A stretch of DNA of 64,000 nt from BOG-908 sp965198825 (GTDB lineage Bacteria > Pseudomonadota > Alphaproteobacteria > Acetobacterales > Acetobacteraceae): the NCBI GenBank assembly GCA_965198825.1, contig CBDAQB010000003.1, forward strand, positions 1,488,001 through 1,552,000, read 5' to 3'. Below are positions 42,433-50,430 of the stretch, in pieces (position 1 is the stretch's first letter; every line of letters starts with the position of its first letter). The notes under the pieces were generated by a model. The model ran no database searches. It was not told where the DNA came from and was given only the letters and a program-made list of their open reading frames with translations. The position numbers were made by a program, and so were the translations under genes.

Positions 42433-43129
42433 CCAGCTCGAAACCCGCCATGCCAGGCTCATCGAGCGGCTGTCGCAGACGCTGGAGCCGGTCCAGATCC
42501 TGCCATCCCCCTGGCGCCGCGCCGCAATCTGGTTCTGCGCCGCCCTCTGGGCGGCCGGCCTGCTCGCGACGTTCGCGGATTTCGCCGCCATGCGCCTCCG
42601 CTTCCTCGCCACACCCGACCTCGCCCTGTCGGAGACCGGCGCCATCCTCACCGCCGTTCTCGCCTCGGTGGCGGCCTTCCAGACCAGCATCCCCGGCCGG
42701 AGCGCAGCCTGGGCGTGGCTGCCTTTGCCTGCGCTCGCACTCTGGCTCGGCTCCAGCACTGCCGGCTGCCTCCGCCTTGCTCCGGCCGCCGACACGATCC
42801 CCGAGCCACCCATGCATGGCATGGCCTGCATGTGGGTCCTGCTTTTCATCTCCCTGCCCATGAGCGCGTTGCTCATGATCATGCTCATGCGCGCCTGCCC
42901 GCTGCGTCCCGGCCTCACCGCCCTCCTGGGCGGCCTGGCAAGCGCCGGTGCCGCGGCTGCGATCCTCGCCTTGATCCACCCGTTCGACGCCAATGCCGAA
43001 GACTTGCTGCTTCACCTGGCCGGCGTGGTCATCATCGTCGCCGCCACCCGCGCCATCGGTGCCGGCTGGCTAAGGCGGCCGCGCGCATGGCTGGCGCCGC
43101 GGCCGCAAACGCCTACATTCCAGCCATGA
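42425..43129 (+). CDS. nrsF: NrsF-like (DUF1109) anti-sigma membrane protein
   Basis: 234-aa, about six TM helices (for example FCAALWAAGLLATFADFAAM, WLPLPALALWLGSSTAGCL, VLLFISLPMSALLMIMLMRA). Two Cys in the block GMACM and MRACPLRPG match the pattern of NrsF, in which conserved Cys sense metal or redox stress and release the sigma factor. It overlaps the sigma gene by 8 bases, so sigma and anti-sigma are made together; its stop also overlaps the tspO start (ATGA). Confidence 0.85.
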   Translation: MSDQLETRHARLIERLSQTLEPVQILPSPWRRAAIWFCAALWAAGLLATFADFAAMRLRFLATPDLALSETGAILTAVLASVAAFQTSIPGRSAAWAWLPLPALALWLGSSTAGCLRLAPAADTIPEPPMHGMACMWVLLFISLPMSALLMIMLMRACPLRPGLTALLGGLASAGAAAAILALIHPFDANAEDLLLHLAGVVIIVAATRAIGAGWLRRPRAWLAPRPQTPTFQP

Positions 43130-43593
43130 CCGAAACCATCATCGTCGCCGTCGTCTCGATGCTGGTCATCACCGGCGCCGGCGGCCTCCTCACCGAAGTC
43201 GGCCCCTGGTATCGCGCGCTGCGCAAACCCCGCCTGCAGCCGCCCGACTGGCTCTTCGGCCCGGCCTGGACCGTCATCCTCGGCCTCGCCGCCTGGGCCG
43301 GCGTCCTCGCCTGGACAGCCGCCCACACGCCCGCCGACCACGCCCGTGTCGCCATCCTCTTTGCCGCGAACGCCATCTTCCACGTCCTCTGGAGCCCGCT
43401 GTTCTTCAAGTTACGGCGGCCCGACTGGTCGCTGTTCGAGGTGCCGTTTCTCTGGGCATCGGTGCTTGCCCTGGCTGTCGGCCTCTATCCGCTGTCGCAT
43501 CTCGCGGGCTTGCTGATGGTGCCTTATCTGCTGTGGGTGAGTTTCGCCTCGTGGCTGAACTGGGCAATCGTCCGGCTTAACGCGCCGTTTTAG
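43126..43593 (+). CDS. tspO: TspO/MBR family tryptophan-rich sensory protein
   Basis: 155-aa, five-TM porphyrin-binding protein. Blocks GPWYRALRKPRLQPPDWLFG then PAWTVILGLAAWAGVLAW, NAIFHVLWSPLFFKLRRPDW and VPYLLWVSFASWLNWAIVRL carry the characteristic Trp and Pro residues. In alphaproteobacteria TspO influences tetrapyrrole export and redox signalling. Fused into the sigma-nrsF operon by ATGA overlap, which suggests it is part of the same stress response. A T/A-tract element follows 8 bp after the stop. Confidence 0.93.
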   Translation: MTETIIVAVVSMLVITGAGGLLTEVGPWYRALRKPRLQPPDWLFGPAWTVILGLAAWAGVLAWTAAHTPADHARVAILFAANAIFHVLWSPLFFKLRRPDWSLFEVPFLWASVLALAVGLYPLSHLAGLLMVPYLLWVSFASWLNWAIVRLNAPF

Positions 43594-43601
43594 GCAAGCA
43601 C

Positions 43602-43712
43602 TTCTTTTTTGAAAAAAAGAAGCAAAAAACTTTCGGGTTCTTAGGCCGGGCGTTTCCAAGATCTCGGTCCCCAGGTCGCAAAAGTTTTTTGGTTCTTTTT
43701 TTCAAAAAAGAA
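43602..43712. repeat. Paired T/A-tract element, copy 12
   Basis: Intact modules. The core TAGGCCGGGCGTTTCCAAGA then TCTCGGTCCCC is the inverse of the copy 6 core, so the unit can sit in either orientation. 8 bp after the tspO stop. Confidence 0.93.
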
Positions 43713-43725
43713 CTACGCTTTCGCA

Positions 43726-44115
43726 ATGACACCGCATCATCAGAGGTGCGCATTGCAGCCCATAGCCCGCCTGCTGGCCATCGCCTCCGCCCTCCCGGGC
43801 GTCGAGCAGGGCGTCTCCTACGGCACCCCCGCTCTGAAAGTGCGCGGCAAGTTCTTGGCCCGCCTGCGTGACGCAGAAACCCTCGTCGTACGCTGCCCGC
43901 TGGACGAGAAATCCATGCTCATGGAGGCGGAGCCTGCGATCTTCTACGAAACCGACCATTACCGCGGCTACGACGCGATCCTGGTCCGCCTCGATGCCGC
44001 CGACGACACCACCCTTCGCGGCCGCCTCGAACGTGCCTGGCGCATGCAGGCCCCAGCCCGCCTGATCGCGCAATACGACGCCTCAAGCAACGCCAAGCAG
44101 GGAGCGAAACAATGA
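43726..44115 (+). CDS. MmcQ/YjbR family protein
   Basis: 129-aa DUF419-type protein, a small alpha/beta DNA-binding-like fold whose biological role is not established. Family traits: ASALPGVEQGVSYGTPALKV, GKFLARLRDAETLVVRCPLD, AEPAIFYETDHYRGYDAILV and RLDAADDTTLRGRLERAW. Overlaps the following VOC gene (ATGA), forming a two-gene unit. Confidence 0.85.
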   Translation: MTPHHQRCALQPIARLLAIASALPGVEQGVSYGTPALKVRGKFLARLRDAETLVVRCPLDEKSMLMEAEPAIFYETDHYRGYDAILVRLDAADDTTLRGRLERAWRMQAPARLIAQYDASSNAKQGAKQ

Positions 44116-44867
44116 CCACGCCAGCCAAATTCGTCTGGTATGAGCTGATGACCAACGACCCAGCATCCGCCACTCAATTCTACAAAACCGTCGTCGGCTG
44201 GACCGCCTCGCGGATGGGCGACTACACCATCCTCGCCACCCCGCACGGACCCGCGGCAGGCCTGATGAAATGGGTCGCCGATGCGAAGGATATCGGCGTT
44301 CCCGCCCGCTGGATCGGCTACATCGGCGTGGACGACGTGGACAGCATGGTCACGAAACTCGTCGAAGCCGGCGGCACGCTCCACAAGGCCGCCGAGGAAA
44401 TCCCGGACGTCGGCCGCTTCGCCGTCGTCGCCGACCCGCAGGGCGGCGCCTTTGTCCTCTTCACGCCACTGCCGCGCGAAACCCCGGCCGATCCGCCCCC
44501 CGGCACCATCGGCCGCATCGGCTGGCACGAACTCCACGCCGCTCACTGGCAGGACGCCTTCGAATTCTACGAGAAGCTCTTCGGTTGGACGAAGGCCGAA
44601 GCGATCGACATGGGCCCGATGGGCACCTACCAGCTCTTCGCCACCGGCGGCATTCCCAACGGCGGCATGATGAACCGCAAGCCAGGCACGCCGCGCCCGT
44701 TCTGGAGCTACTACTTCACCGTGGACAACATCAAAGCCGCCGCCGCCCGCGTCACCGAAGCAGGCGGCAAGGTCCTCATGGGCCCTCAGGAAGTTCCAGG
44801 CGGCGCCTGGATCCTGCAAGCCCGGGACCCCCAAGGCGGCGCCTTCGCGCTCACCGCGAGGGCGTAA
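44112..44867 (+). CDS. VOC family protein with two glyoxalase-like domains
   Basis: 251 aa made of two tandem VOC (betaalphabetabetabeta) units. First unit FVWYELMTNDPASATQFYKT at residue 7; second unit IGWHELHAAHWQDAFEFYEK near 136. Each has the typical YIGVDDVDSMVTKLVEAGGT or FTVDNIKAAAARVTEAGGKV helix and DPQGGAFVLF / DPQGGAFALT ending. Metal-ligand spacing suggests a small-molecule oxygenase or lyase, substrate unknown. Second gene of the YjbR pair; a single T/A-tract module follows. Confidence 0.88.
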   Translation: MTTPAKFVWYELMTNDPASATQFYKTVVGWTASRMGDYTILATPHGPAAGLMKWVADAKDIGVPARWIGYIGVDDVDSMVTKLVEAGGTLHKAAEEIPDVGRFAVVADPQGGAFVLFTPLPRETPADPPPGTIGRIGWHELHAAHWQDAFEFYEKLFGWTKAEAIDMGPMGTYQLFATGGIPNGGMMNRKPGTPRPFWSYYFTVDNIKAAAARVTEAGGKVLMGPQEVPGGAWILQARDPQGGAFALTARA

Positions 44868-44877
44868 AGCAAGGATC

Positions 44878-44913
44878 TTCTTTTTTGAAAAAAAGAAGCA
44901 AAAAACTTTTTAC
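44878..44913. repeat. T/A-tract element, copy 13 (single module)
   Basis: TTCTTTTTTGAAAAAAAGAA then GCAAAAAACTTTTTACACG; a weak inverse fragment (CACTTTTGG) follows but no full mate. 10 bp after the VOC stop, between convergent genes. Confidence 0.85.
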
Positions 44914-44953
44914 ACGTTTGGGCTGAGCACTTTTGGTAGCTGAGCTGGAAGCC

Positions 44954-45550
44954 TTACTCCACCTGTGACGTCGGCCAGATGTATGTCGGTTCGCCACCCG
45001 GTGTCGCAGAGGGAATCTGGATCAACCCGTGTCGCGCGGGAAGAATGCGTCCGGTCGCTGCGGTGAAGCGCGCCGCTTCGCTGAACTCGGCGCCGGCCTG
45101 GGGCAGGGCGGTGCCGTAGGGCCCATACCCTGCACTCGCCGTGGGATACCCGGTGCGGGGGCCGCCTAAAGAGTCCAGATCCATGGCGAGCGACGGACGG
45201 TAATGGTAGGCCGCGCCCGAGCTGAAATCGATAACCACGCCGACGATGCCGCCGATCACCAGGTTTCCGAAAACCCAGCCATTCGCACCAGAAAGCTCCG
45301 TCACGCGCTCACTCCGGTAGCCCGGCTTCGAGCAAGTCATCTCGATTTCGGAGCTGCCCCTTGCGACATGCACGACATCCGGAGTGCTCGGGACGTGCGC
45401 CACCGTCACACCGCCTTGTGTCACGTCGCAGGAGGCGCCTTCAGGGTTCGAGTCGACAGCGATCTGCTGCGAGGTGCCCGTGAAAATCGTCGCGCAGGCC
45501 GACAAGGAGCCGAGAAGAGCTAGTGAAGCAACAGGGACTATAACGCGCAT
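44954..45550 (-). CDS. Lipoprotein, 198 aa
   Basis: Signal peptide with the lipobox LSAC (Cys near residue 19), so the mature protein is lipid-anchored. The following segment FTGTSQQIAVDSNPEGASCD resembles PEGA-like outer-membrane or surface lipoprotein domains. A glycine-rich hydrophobic stretch (VFGNLVIGGIVGVVIDFSSG) near 95 could be a second membrane-associated segment. The C-terminal 60 residues look disordered. No family certainty. Confidence 0.7.
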   Translation of the reverse strand: MRVIVPVASLALLGSLSACATIFTGTSQQIAVDSNPEGASCDVTQGGVTVAHVPSTPDVVHVARGSSEIEMTCSKPGYRSERVTELSGANGWVFGNLVIGGIVGVVIDFSSGAAYHYRPSLAMDLDSLGGPRTGYPTASAGYGPYGTALPQAGAEFSEAARFTAATGRILPARHGLIQIPSATPGGEPTYIWPTSQVE

Positions 45551-45614
45551 TGGTAATGATCCTGGTTTTCAGGACCGTTACCATCGCGACCCTAAGGCCG
45601 CAACCTGGGATAGC

Positions 45615-45650
45615 AGGTCAACCGCGATATTAACCTTTCGTGGTTAACCT
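45615..45650. promoter_or_regulatory. Inverted repeat upstream of lipoprotein gene
   Basis: AGGTCAACC and its near-inverse GGTTAACCT flank an inner TTAACC/GGTTAA pair. It lies about 65-100 bp ahead of the lipoprotein start and behind the OYE stop, so it could be an operator or the OYE terminator. Confidence 0.35.
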
Positions 45651-45668
45651 GCCACACCATGACATGCT

Positions 45669-46745
45669 TCAGGTTGCTGTAGGGTAGTCCACATACCCTC
45701 CCGGACCCTGGCTATACCAGGTCTTCGCGTTGTCCTTCGCCAGGGGCAGATGATGCTCGATCCTGTGAGGCAGGTCAGGATTGGCAATGAACGTCCGCCC
45801 GAAAGCGATCGCATCGGCCACGCCGCTGTCGATCATCGCCTGGCCGCTCTTGCCGTCATAATCCGAGTTCAGGATTAGGGCTGGCGCGAAAACCTTGCGA
45901 ATTTCGGGCGCAATCGGCGGAACCTCGCCCTTGCCGAAGGTCCCCTCGAAGCCTGGCTCGCGCAGCTCGAGATAGGCGATATCCAGATCCGACAGCGCCT
46001 TCGCCGCCGCGGTGAACAGCGGAACCGGGTTGCTGTCGTTGGTGCCCTGCGTGTCGCCATTCGGCGAAAGCCGCACGCCGGTGCGCTCGGCGCCGACCGT
46101 CCCGATTACCGCCTGCGTAACCTCGCGCAGCAGCCGGATGCGGTTCTCCACCGGGCCGCCATACTCGTCCGTGCGCAGATTGGTTTTGTCGCGCAGAAAT
46201 TCGTCGATCAGGTACCCGTTGGCCGCGTGTATCTGAACGCCGTCGAAGCCCGCCTTGATCGCGTTGGCCGCCGCATGGCGGTAATCCGCGAGCAGGTCCG
46301 GGATCTCGTCCAGCCGGAGCGCCCGGGCCTCGTCATAGGGCAGCCGCCCTTCGTAGGTGTGGGCCTTGTCGGGCGCCGTCGTCGCCGAAGCGGAAACCGG
46401 CTTCTCGCCGCCCAGGAAGCTGGAATGCACCATGCGCCCCATGTGCCAGAGCTGGCACGCGATACGGCCGCCTGCCGCATGCACCGCGTCGGTGATCACT
46501 CGCCAGCCGGCCACCTGCTCCTCGTTCCAGATGCCAGGCGCATAGGGCCAGCCTAGCCCCTGCTGCGAAATCCCGGTCGCCTCGGTGAAGATCAGTCCGG
46601 CTGTCGCCCGCTGCGCGTAATACTCCGCCATCAACGGCGTTGGCACATGCGCCTTCGTGCTCCGCCCCCGTGTGAGAGGCGCCATGAGAATACGGTTAGG
46701 CGCCTCGATGGCACCAAGGCGTATCGGGTCGAGCAGACTGGGCAT
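45669..46745 (-). CDS. Alkene reductase, Old Yellow Enzyme family
   Basis: 358-aa FMN-dependent ene-reductase. N-terminal PIRLGAIEAPNRILMAPLTR, then the substrate-site ACQLWHMGRMVH, FDGVQIHAANGYLIDEFLRD (substrate-binding His-Ala-Asn), and FMN-phosphate loop GKSGQAMIDSGVADAIAFGR near the end. NADPH-driven reduction of activated C=C bonds or nitro compounds; likely stress detoxification. Single gene; the lipoprotein gene lies downstream. Confidence 0.93.
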   Translation of the reverse strand: MPSLLDPIRLGAIEAPNRILMAPLTRGRSTKAHVPTPLMAEYYAQRATAGLIFTEATGISQQGLGWPYAPGIWNEEQVAGWRVITDAVHAAGGRIACQLWHMGRMVHSSFLGGEKPVSASATTAPDKAHTYEGRLPYDEARALRLDEIPDLLADYRHAAANAIKAGFDGVQIHAANGYLIDEFLRDKTNLRTDEYGGPVENRIRLLREVTQAVIGTVGAERTGVRLSPNGDTQGTNDSNPVPLFTAAAKALSDLDIAYLELREPGFEGTFGKGEVPPIAPEIRKVFAPALILNSDYDGKSGQAMIDSGVADAIAFGRTFIANPDLPHRIEHHLPLAKDNAKTWYSQGPGGYVDYPTAT

Positions 46746-47041
46746 GGATTATCCTTGGGCAGGTTAGGGTGCACCGCACCATTCCCCAGTTTGGCGCTCG
46801 CCCCGCTGGTTCAATGCGTGGCCATGAAGGGAACTCTAAAGGCCGCGATACGCGTCCACATCGAGCGCGCTGTTCCACTCGCAAAATACAGCAAAAGGAT
46901 CGGCTAAAGCCGCCTTTCTCTTACGCCGAGCGAGCGAAAACACGAGCCGCATTGCTGCTGCCCAGCCGCCTTCGATGAGCTTCCTTGTCAACATACCTCC
47001 AAGGGCCGGAAAATGGCCTCTCCGTCAACCAGGAAAAACTC
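46746..47041. other. Divergent OYE-tag intergenic region
   Basis: 296 bp with no gene supported. Holds the OYE promoter and the tag leader. The only structure seen is a short hairpin (CGGC TAAA GCCG, near 46900) followed by CTTTCTC. AGGA just before 47042 is the tag ribosome site. Confidence 0.4.
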
Positions 47042-47581
47042 ATGCCCCACCGCTGCGCCTGGGCCGCAACCGACCCGCTCCTCCAGGCCTACCACGACAC
47101 CGAGTGGGGCGTGCCCGAACACGACAGCCGCGCGCTCTGGGAAAAGCTCATGCTCGACGGCTTCCAGGCCGGCCTCGCCTGGATCACCGTCCTGCGCAAA
47201 CGCGACGCCTTCCGCGAAGCCTTCGCCGGCTTCAATCCCGCCCGCGTCGCCCGCTTCACCGAAACCGACGTCGAGCGCCTCCTCCAGAACGCAGGCATCA
47301 TTCGTTCCCGCGCCAAGATCGAAGCCACCATAGGCGGCGCCCGCGCGTACCTGGCCATGCAAAAAGCCGGCGAGGATTTCTCCGAGTTCGCCTGGTCCAT
47401 GGCCGGCCCCAAACGCCCGCCGGGGCCCGTGCCCGCCCAGACCGAAGCCTCGCAAAAACTCTCGGCCGAGCTGAAAAAGCGCGGCTTCAAGTTCGTTGGC
47501 CCCGTCATTGTTTATGCCTGGATGCAGGCGTGCGGCCTGGTGAACGACCACGAGCCGGAGTGCTTTCGTGCGAAGAAGTAA
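47042..47581 (+). CDS. tag: DNA-3-methyladenine glycosylase I
   Basis: 179-aa base-excision enzyme removing 3-methyladenine. Family blocks RCAWAATDPLLQAYHDTEWG, VPEHDSRALWEKLMLDGFQA, GLAWITVLRKRDAFREAF and a C-terminal VYAWMQACGLVNDHEPECF with the zinc His/Cys set. The ATG at 47042 with AGGA upstream fits; a longer frame starts in the intergenic DNA. Complements the Ada/2OG operon at 23-25 kb, so the organism has a layered alkylation repair set. Confidence 0.94.
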   Translation: MPHRCAWAATDPLLQAYHDTEWGVPEHDSRALWEKLMLDGFQAGLAWITVLRKRDAFREAFAGFNPARVARFTETDVERLLQNAGIIRSRAKIEATIGGARAYLAMQKAGEDFSEFAWSMAGPKRPPGPVPAQTEASQKLSAELKKRGFKFVGPVIVYAWMQACGLVNDHEPECFRAKK

Positions 47582-47596
47582 GAGGATGAAGCAAGG

Positions 47597-47712
47597 TCTT
47601 CTTTTTTGAAAAAAAGAAGCAAAAAACTTTTGAACTACTAGGCCCGGCTGATCCCCAAGCCCGGCCCAAACAAGCAAAAGTTTTTTGCTTCTTTTTTTCA
47701 AAAAAGAAGACC
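47597..47712. repeat. Paired T/A-tract element, copy 14
   Basis: Very regular: the arms extend outward to AAGGTCTTC on the left and GAAGACCTT on the right. Core TAGGCCCGGCTGATCCCCAA then GCCCGGCCC gives a partial GC stem. 16 bp after the tag stop, ahead of a co-directional MFS gene. Confidence 0.95.
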
Positions 47713-47802
47713 TTCCTACCCTTCCTCCCTTCTCAACCTTGACCTCAAAACTACAAACCCTCAGCTACTTGTGCATCGCACAAAATACTGAGGAGGCGCC
47801 GG

Positions 47803-48963
47803 ATGCGCTTGCCGCTCCTAGCCTTGGCCGTTGCTTCCTTCGGCATCGGCACGACCGAATTCGCCATCATGGGCCTTCTGCCTGATGTCGCCACGTCCCT
47901 CCGGGTGACCATCCCGCAAGCCGGCCTGCTGGTCACCGGCTATGCCCTTGCCGTGGCCCTCGGATCACCGCTCCTGGCGATCATCACGGCCCGCCTGCCG
48001 CGCCGCGCGACCCTGGTCGGCCTGATGGGCACCTTCATTGTCGGCAATGTCCTCTGCGCGCTGGCCCCCAGCTACGCCATGCTGATGGGGGCACGCGCCG
48101 TCACGGCTCTTGCCCACGGCGCCTTCTTCGGCATCGGCTCGGTGGTCGCGACCCAGGTCGTGCCGCGGAACCAGCGCGCGCAGGCGATCGCCCTGATGTT
48201 CATGGGCCTGACCCTCGCCAACGTACTCGGCGTTCCTGCGGGCACTCTGCTGGGCCAGGCGCTCGGCTGGCGCGCCACCTTCTGGGCGGTCTCCATCATA
48301 GGCGGGCTCGCAGCGGCCGCCCTCATGGCGTGGGTCCCGGCTGTCCCTGCCGACCCGGATGCCAACCTGCTGCGCGAATTCCGCGCGCTGAAGCGCACTC
48401 AGGTGCTGCTGGCCATGCTCATCAGCACGCTGAGTTCGGTGAGCCTGTTCAGCGTGTTCACCTACATCACGCCATTGCTGGAGACCCAGGCCGGCATTTC
48501 CGCGCACGGCGTCAGCATTGCCTTGCTGCTGTTCGGGGTAGGGCTCACCGCGGGCAACCTGATGGGCGGCCGCCTTGCCGACTGGCGCCTGATGCCGGCC
48601 GTCATGGTGCTGTTCGTCGCCCTTATTCCCGTGCTTCTGGTGTTCCGCGAGGCGAGCACGTCCGCCATTCCGGCCGTCGCCATGATGATGGTCTGGGGCG
48701 CGCTCGCCTTTGCCCTGGTCTCGCCGTTGCAGATGCGCGTGGTCGAGGAAGCCACAGAGGCGCCGAACCTCGCCTCCACCCTCAACCAGGGCGCCTTCAA
48801 CCTCGGCAACGCAGCCGGCGCCTGGCTGGGCGGCCTCGCCGTCACCGCCGGCTACGGCTACCGCGCCTTGCCGCTCCTGGGCGCAGGCGTCATCGTCGTA
48901 GCCCTGGGTTTCACCCTGTTCTCCTATCTGCTGGACAGGCAAAGCTCGCCCGCCCCGGCCTGA
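47803..48963 (+). CDS. MFS transporter, AraJ/drug-efflux type
   Basis: 386-aa, 12-TM carrier. TM1 LLALAVASFGIGTTEFAIMG with the TEF pattern typical of the arabinose/chloramphenicol exporter branch; loop 2-3 PRRATLVGLMGTF and the NRPL-like RNQRAQAIALMFMGLTLANV in TM4. The second half begins with ALKRTQVLLAMLISTLSSV. Start supported by GGAGG 6 bases ahead. Substrate unknown; efflux direction likely. Confidence 0.9.
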   Translation: MRLPLLALAVASFGIGTTEFAIMGLLPDVATSLRVTIPQAGLLVTGYALAVALGSPLLAIITARLPRRATLVGLMGTFIVGNVLCALAPSYAMLMGARAVTALAHGAFFGIGSVVATQVVPRNQRAQAIALMFMGLTLANVLGVPAGTLLGQALGWRATFWAVSIIGGLAAAALMAWVPAVPADPDANLLREFRALKRTQVLLAMLISTLSSVSLFSVFTYITPLLETQAGISAHGVSIALLLFGVGLTAGNLMGGRLADWRLMPAVMVLFVALIPVLLVFREASTSAIPAVAMMMVWGALAFALVSPLQMRVVEEATEAPNLASTLNQGAFNLGNAAGAWLGGLAVTAGYGYRALPLLGAGVIVVALGFTLFSYLLDRQSSPAPA

Positions 48964-48997
48964 CCTTGCCAGCAGCGACCGCCCTTGAACCATTCAA

Positions 48998-49011
48998 AAA
49001 TTATATAATTT
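48998..49011. promoter_or_regulatory. AT-rich palindrome ahead of small gene
   Basis: AAATTATATAATTT, the most AT-rich spot of this region, includes TATAAT and may be the -10 of the following short gene or a repressor site. A TTGAAC lies 13 bases upstream, short for a normal spacer. Confidence 0.4.
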
Positions 49012-49053
49012 CTGCTTAGTTATTCGGGTCAGACCATGTCCAGGGAGCCGACC

Positions 49054-49263
49054 ATGAAAACCACGACGGTCCAGTTCGACGAACGCGCCCAGCAGGAAAT
49101 CGACAAGCTGAAGAAGGTCTTCGGCACCACCACCAACGCCGGCGTCATACGCAAGGCCATCGCGCTTGCTGTCCTGGTCGGCGAGGAAGCCGATGCGAAC
49201 CACAGCATCACCATCTCCGGCCACGACACGCGAGCCCCCATCCGTGTCAGCCTCACCACCTGA
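49054..49263 (+). CDS. Small RHH-like hypothetical protein, 69 aa
   Basis: The N-terminus TTTVQFDERAQQEIDKLKKV has the beta-strand then helix pattern of ribbon-helix-helix regulators, and GTTTNAGVIRKAIALAVLVG fits the second helix. Probably an antitoxin-like or self-regulating DNA-binder. The ATG at 49054 has GGGAG 6 bases ahead; an ATG at 49036 is also in frame. The next, membrane, gene overlaps its end by 20 bases, so the pair is coupled. No toxin domain is recognised in it. Confidence 0.65.
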   Translation: MKTTTVQFDERAQQEIDKLKKVFGTTTNAGVIRKAIALAVLVGEEADANHSITISGHDTRAPIRVSLTT

Positions 49264-49603
49264 AACCGTCGCCTCCCCTCGAAGCAGCGGCCTAGAATCC
49301 TACGAACCGACTGGACTCTCCGTCCAGGACATCAACCGCTTGCGCGACGCCTCTCTGCGCCGCGCCATCACCTACGGCATCGTCGGCGCCTTCCTGTTCG
49401 TCAACGTGCTGACCACGCTTGGCATCGGCTGGATCTACAGCAACGACCAGGCCGAGTTGGCAAAGCATTTGGTCACCCCGCCCGACCGCATCATCACCAC
49501 TTCGATCGTCGTCACCGCAGTGGGCGCCACCACCGTTCAGCTCGGCGCGCTCGCCCTCCTCATCGGCCGCTTTCTGTTCCCAGGCACCGAATCCCAGGAG
49601 TAA
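49244..49603 (+). CDS. Small two-TM membrane protein, about 119 aa
   Basis: Two hydrophobic helices: AITYGIVGAFLFVNVLTTLG and IITTSIVVTAVGATTVQLGA with LALLIGRFLF. The N-terminal 40 residues are polar (LESYEPTGLSVQDINRLRDA). The GTG at 49244 overlaps the preceding small gene and is an uncertain choice; no strong ribosome site is visible. Resembles holin-like or small anchor proteins but no family is recognised. Confidence 0.5.
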   Translation: MSASPPETVASPRSSGLESYEPTGLSVQDINRLRDASLRRAITYGIVGAFLFVNVLTTLGIGWIYSNDQAELAKHLVTPPDRIITTSIVVTAVGATTVQLGALALLIGRFLFPGTESQE

Positions 49604-49624
49604 ACAGCGATGAGGAGATCAAAC

Positions 49625-50164
49625 ATGCCCGCTAAATCCACCGACATCTCTGCTCGCACGCCGATACCAGCCGACGACACAAGCCGCACCTTGACCATCA
49701 TCAACGCCGACGACGCCGGCGCGCGCCACATCGCCCTCGCCGGTGGCATCTACACGATCCTCGTCTCCGGCGACCAAACAGCCGGCCGCTATTGCCTTAT
49801 CGACATGCTGGTTCCGGACGGCAGCGGCCCGCCACCCCACCGCCACGACTTCGAGGAAATGTTCTCGCTGATCGAAGGCGAACTCGAATTCACCTTCCGC
49901 GGTCAAACGAAAACCGTGGCAGCCCCGTCCGTCGTCAACATCCCCGCCAACGCTCCGCATTCCTTCAAAAACACGTCGGGCAAAACCGTGCACATGCTCT
50001 GCCTGTGCGCGCCAGCCGGCCAGGATGAGTATTTTCTCGCCGTCGCCGACGCCATCGAAAGCCGAACAGCCGCCCCACCCAAACTCAGCGACGCGGAAAA
50101 AGCCGAACGCCGCCAAAAAGCGCTGTCCCTGGCACCAGAGTACAAAACCGAAATGCTGACCTAG
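49625..50164 (+). CDS. Cupin domain protein
   Basis: 179-aa protein with one cupin beta-barrel. The first cupin motif is PPPHRHDFEEMFSLIEGELE (metal His and Glu), the second is VNIPANAPHSFKNTSGKTVH. GDQTAGRYCLIDMLVPDGSG precedes. Metal-binding; probably a dioxygenase, isomerase or sensor. The ATG at 49625 has GAGGAG 7 bases upstream; the ATG at 49610 is in frame and also has GGAG. Downstream lies T/A-tract copy 15. Confidence 0.85.
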   Translation: MPAKSTDISARTPIPADDTSRTLTIINADDAGARHIALAGGIYTILVSGDQTAGRYCLIDMLVPDGSGPPPHRHDFEEMFSLIEGELEFTFRGQTKTVAAPSVVNIPANAPHSFKNTSGKTVHMLCLCAPAGQDEYFLAVADAIESRTAAPPKLSDAEKAERRQKALSLAPEYKTEMLT

Positions 50165-50269
50165 CCCCGCAGCACGGTCATGGCGAGCCGCCCGTTGGCG
50201 GCGCGGCAATCCAGAGCCAGGCACACGGCATTCGCGAGTGGTGGGCAGGCAAGCGGCAGAAAGAAGTAG

Positions 50270-50416
50270 TTCTTTTTTGAAAAAAAGAACCAAAAAACTT
50301 TTGCTACGGGTGGCGCGGCTTGAGGAAGCGCCGAGCGAAGAAAACTGGGCCGGGCGAGAGAACACGCCCAGCCCAAACTCCCAAAAGTTTTTTGCTTCTT
50401 TTTTTCAAAAAAGAAG
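50270..50416. repeat. Paired T/A-tract element, copy 15 (long core)
   Basis: Intact modules with the longest core (about 78 bp). It contains a clear GC hairpin, GGGCCGGGCG paired with CGCCCAGCCC. It lies between the convergent cupin and fghA genes. Confidence 0.95.
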
Positions 50417-50430
50417 ATCTTGCCTTACTC

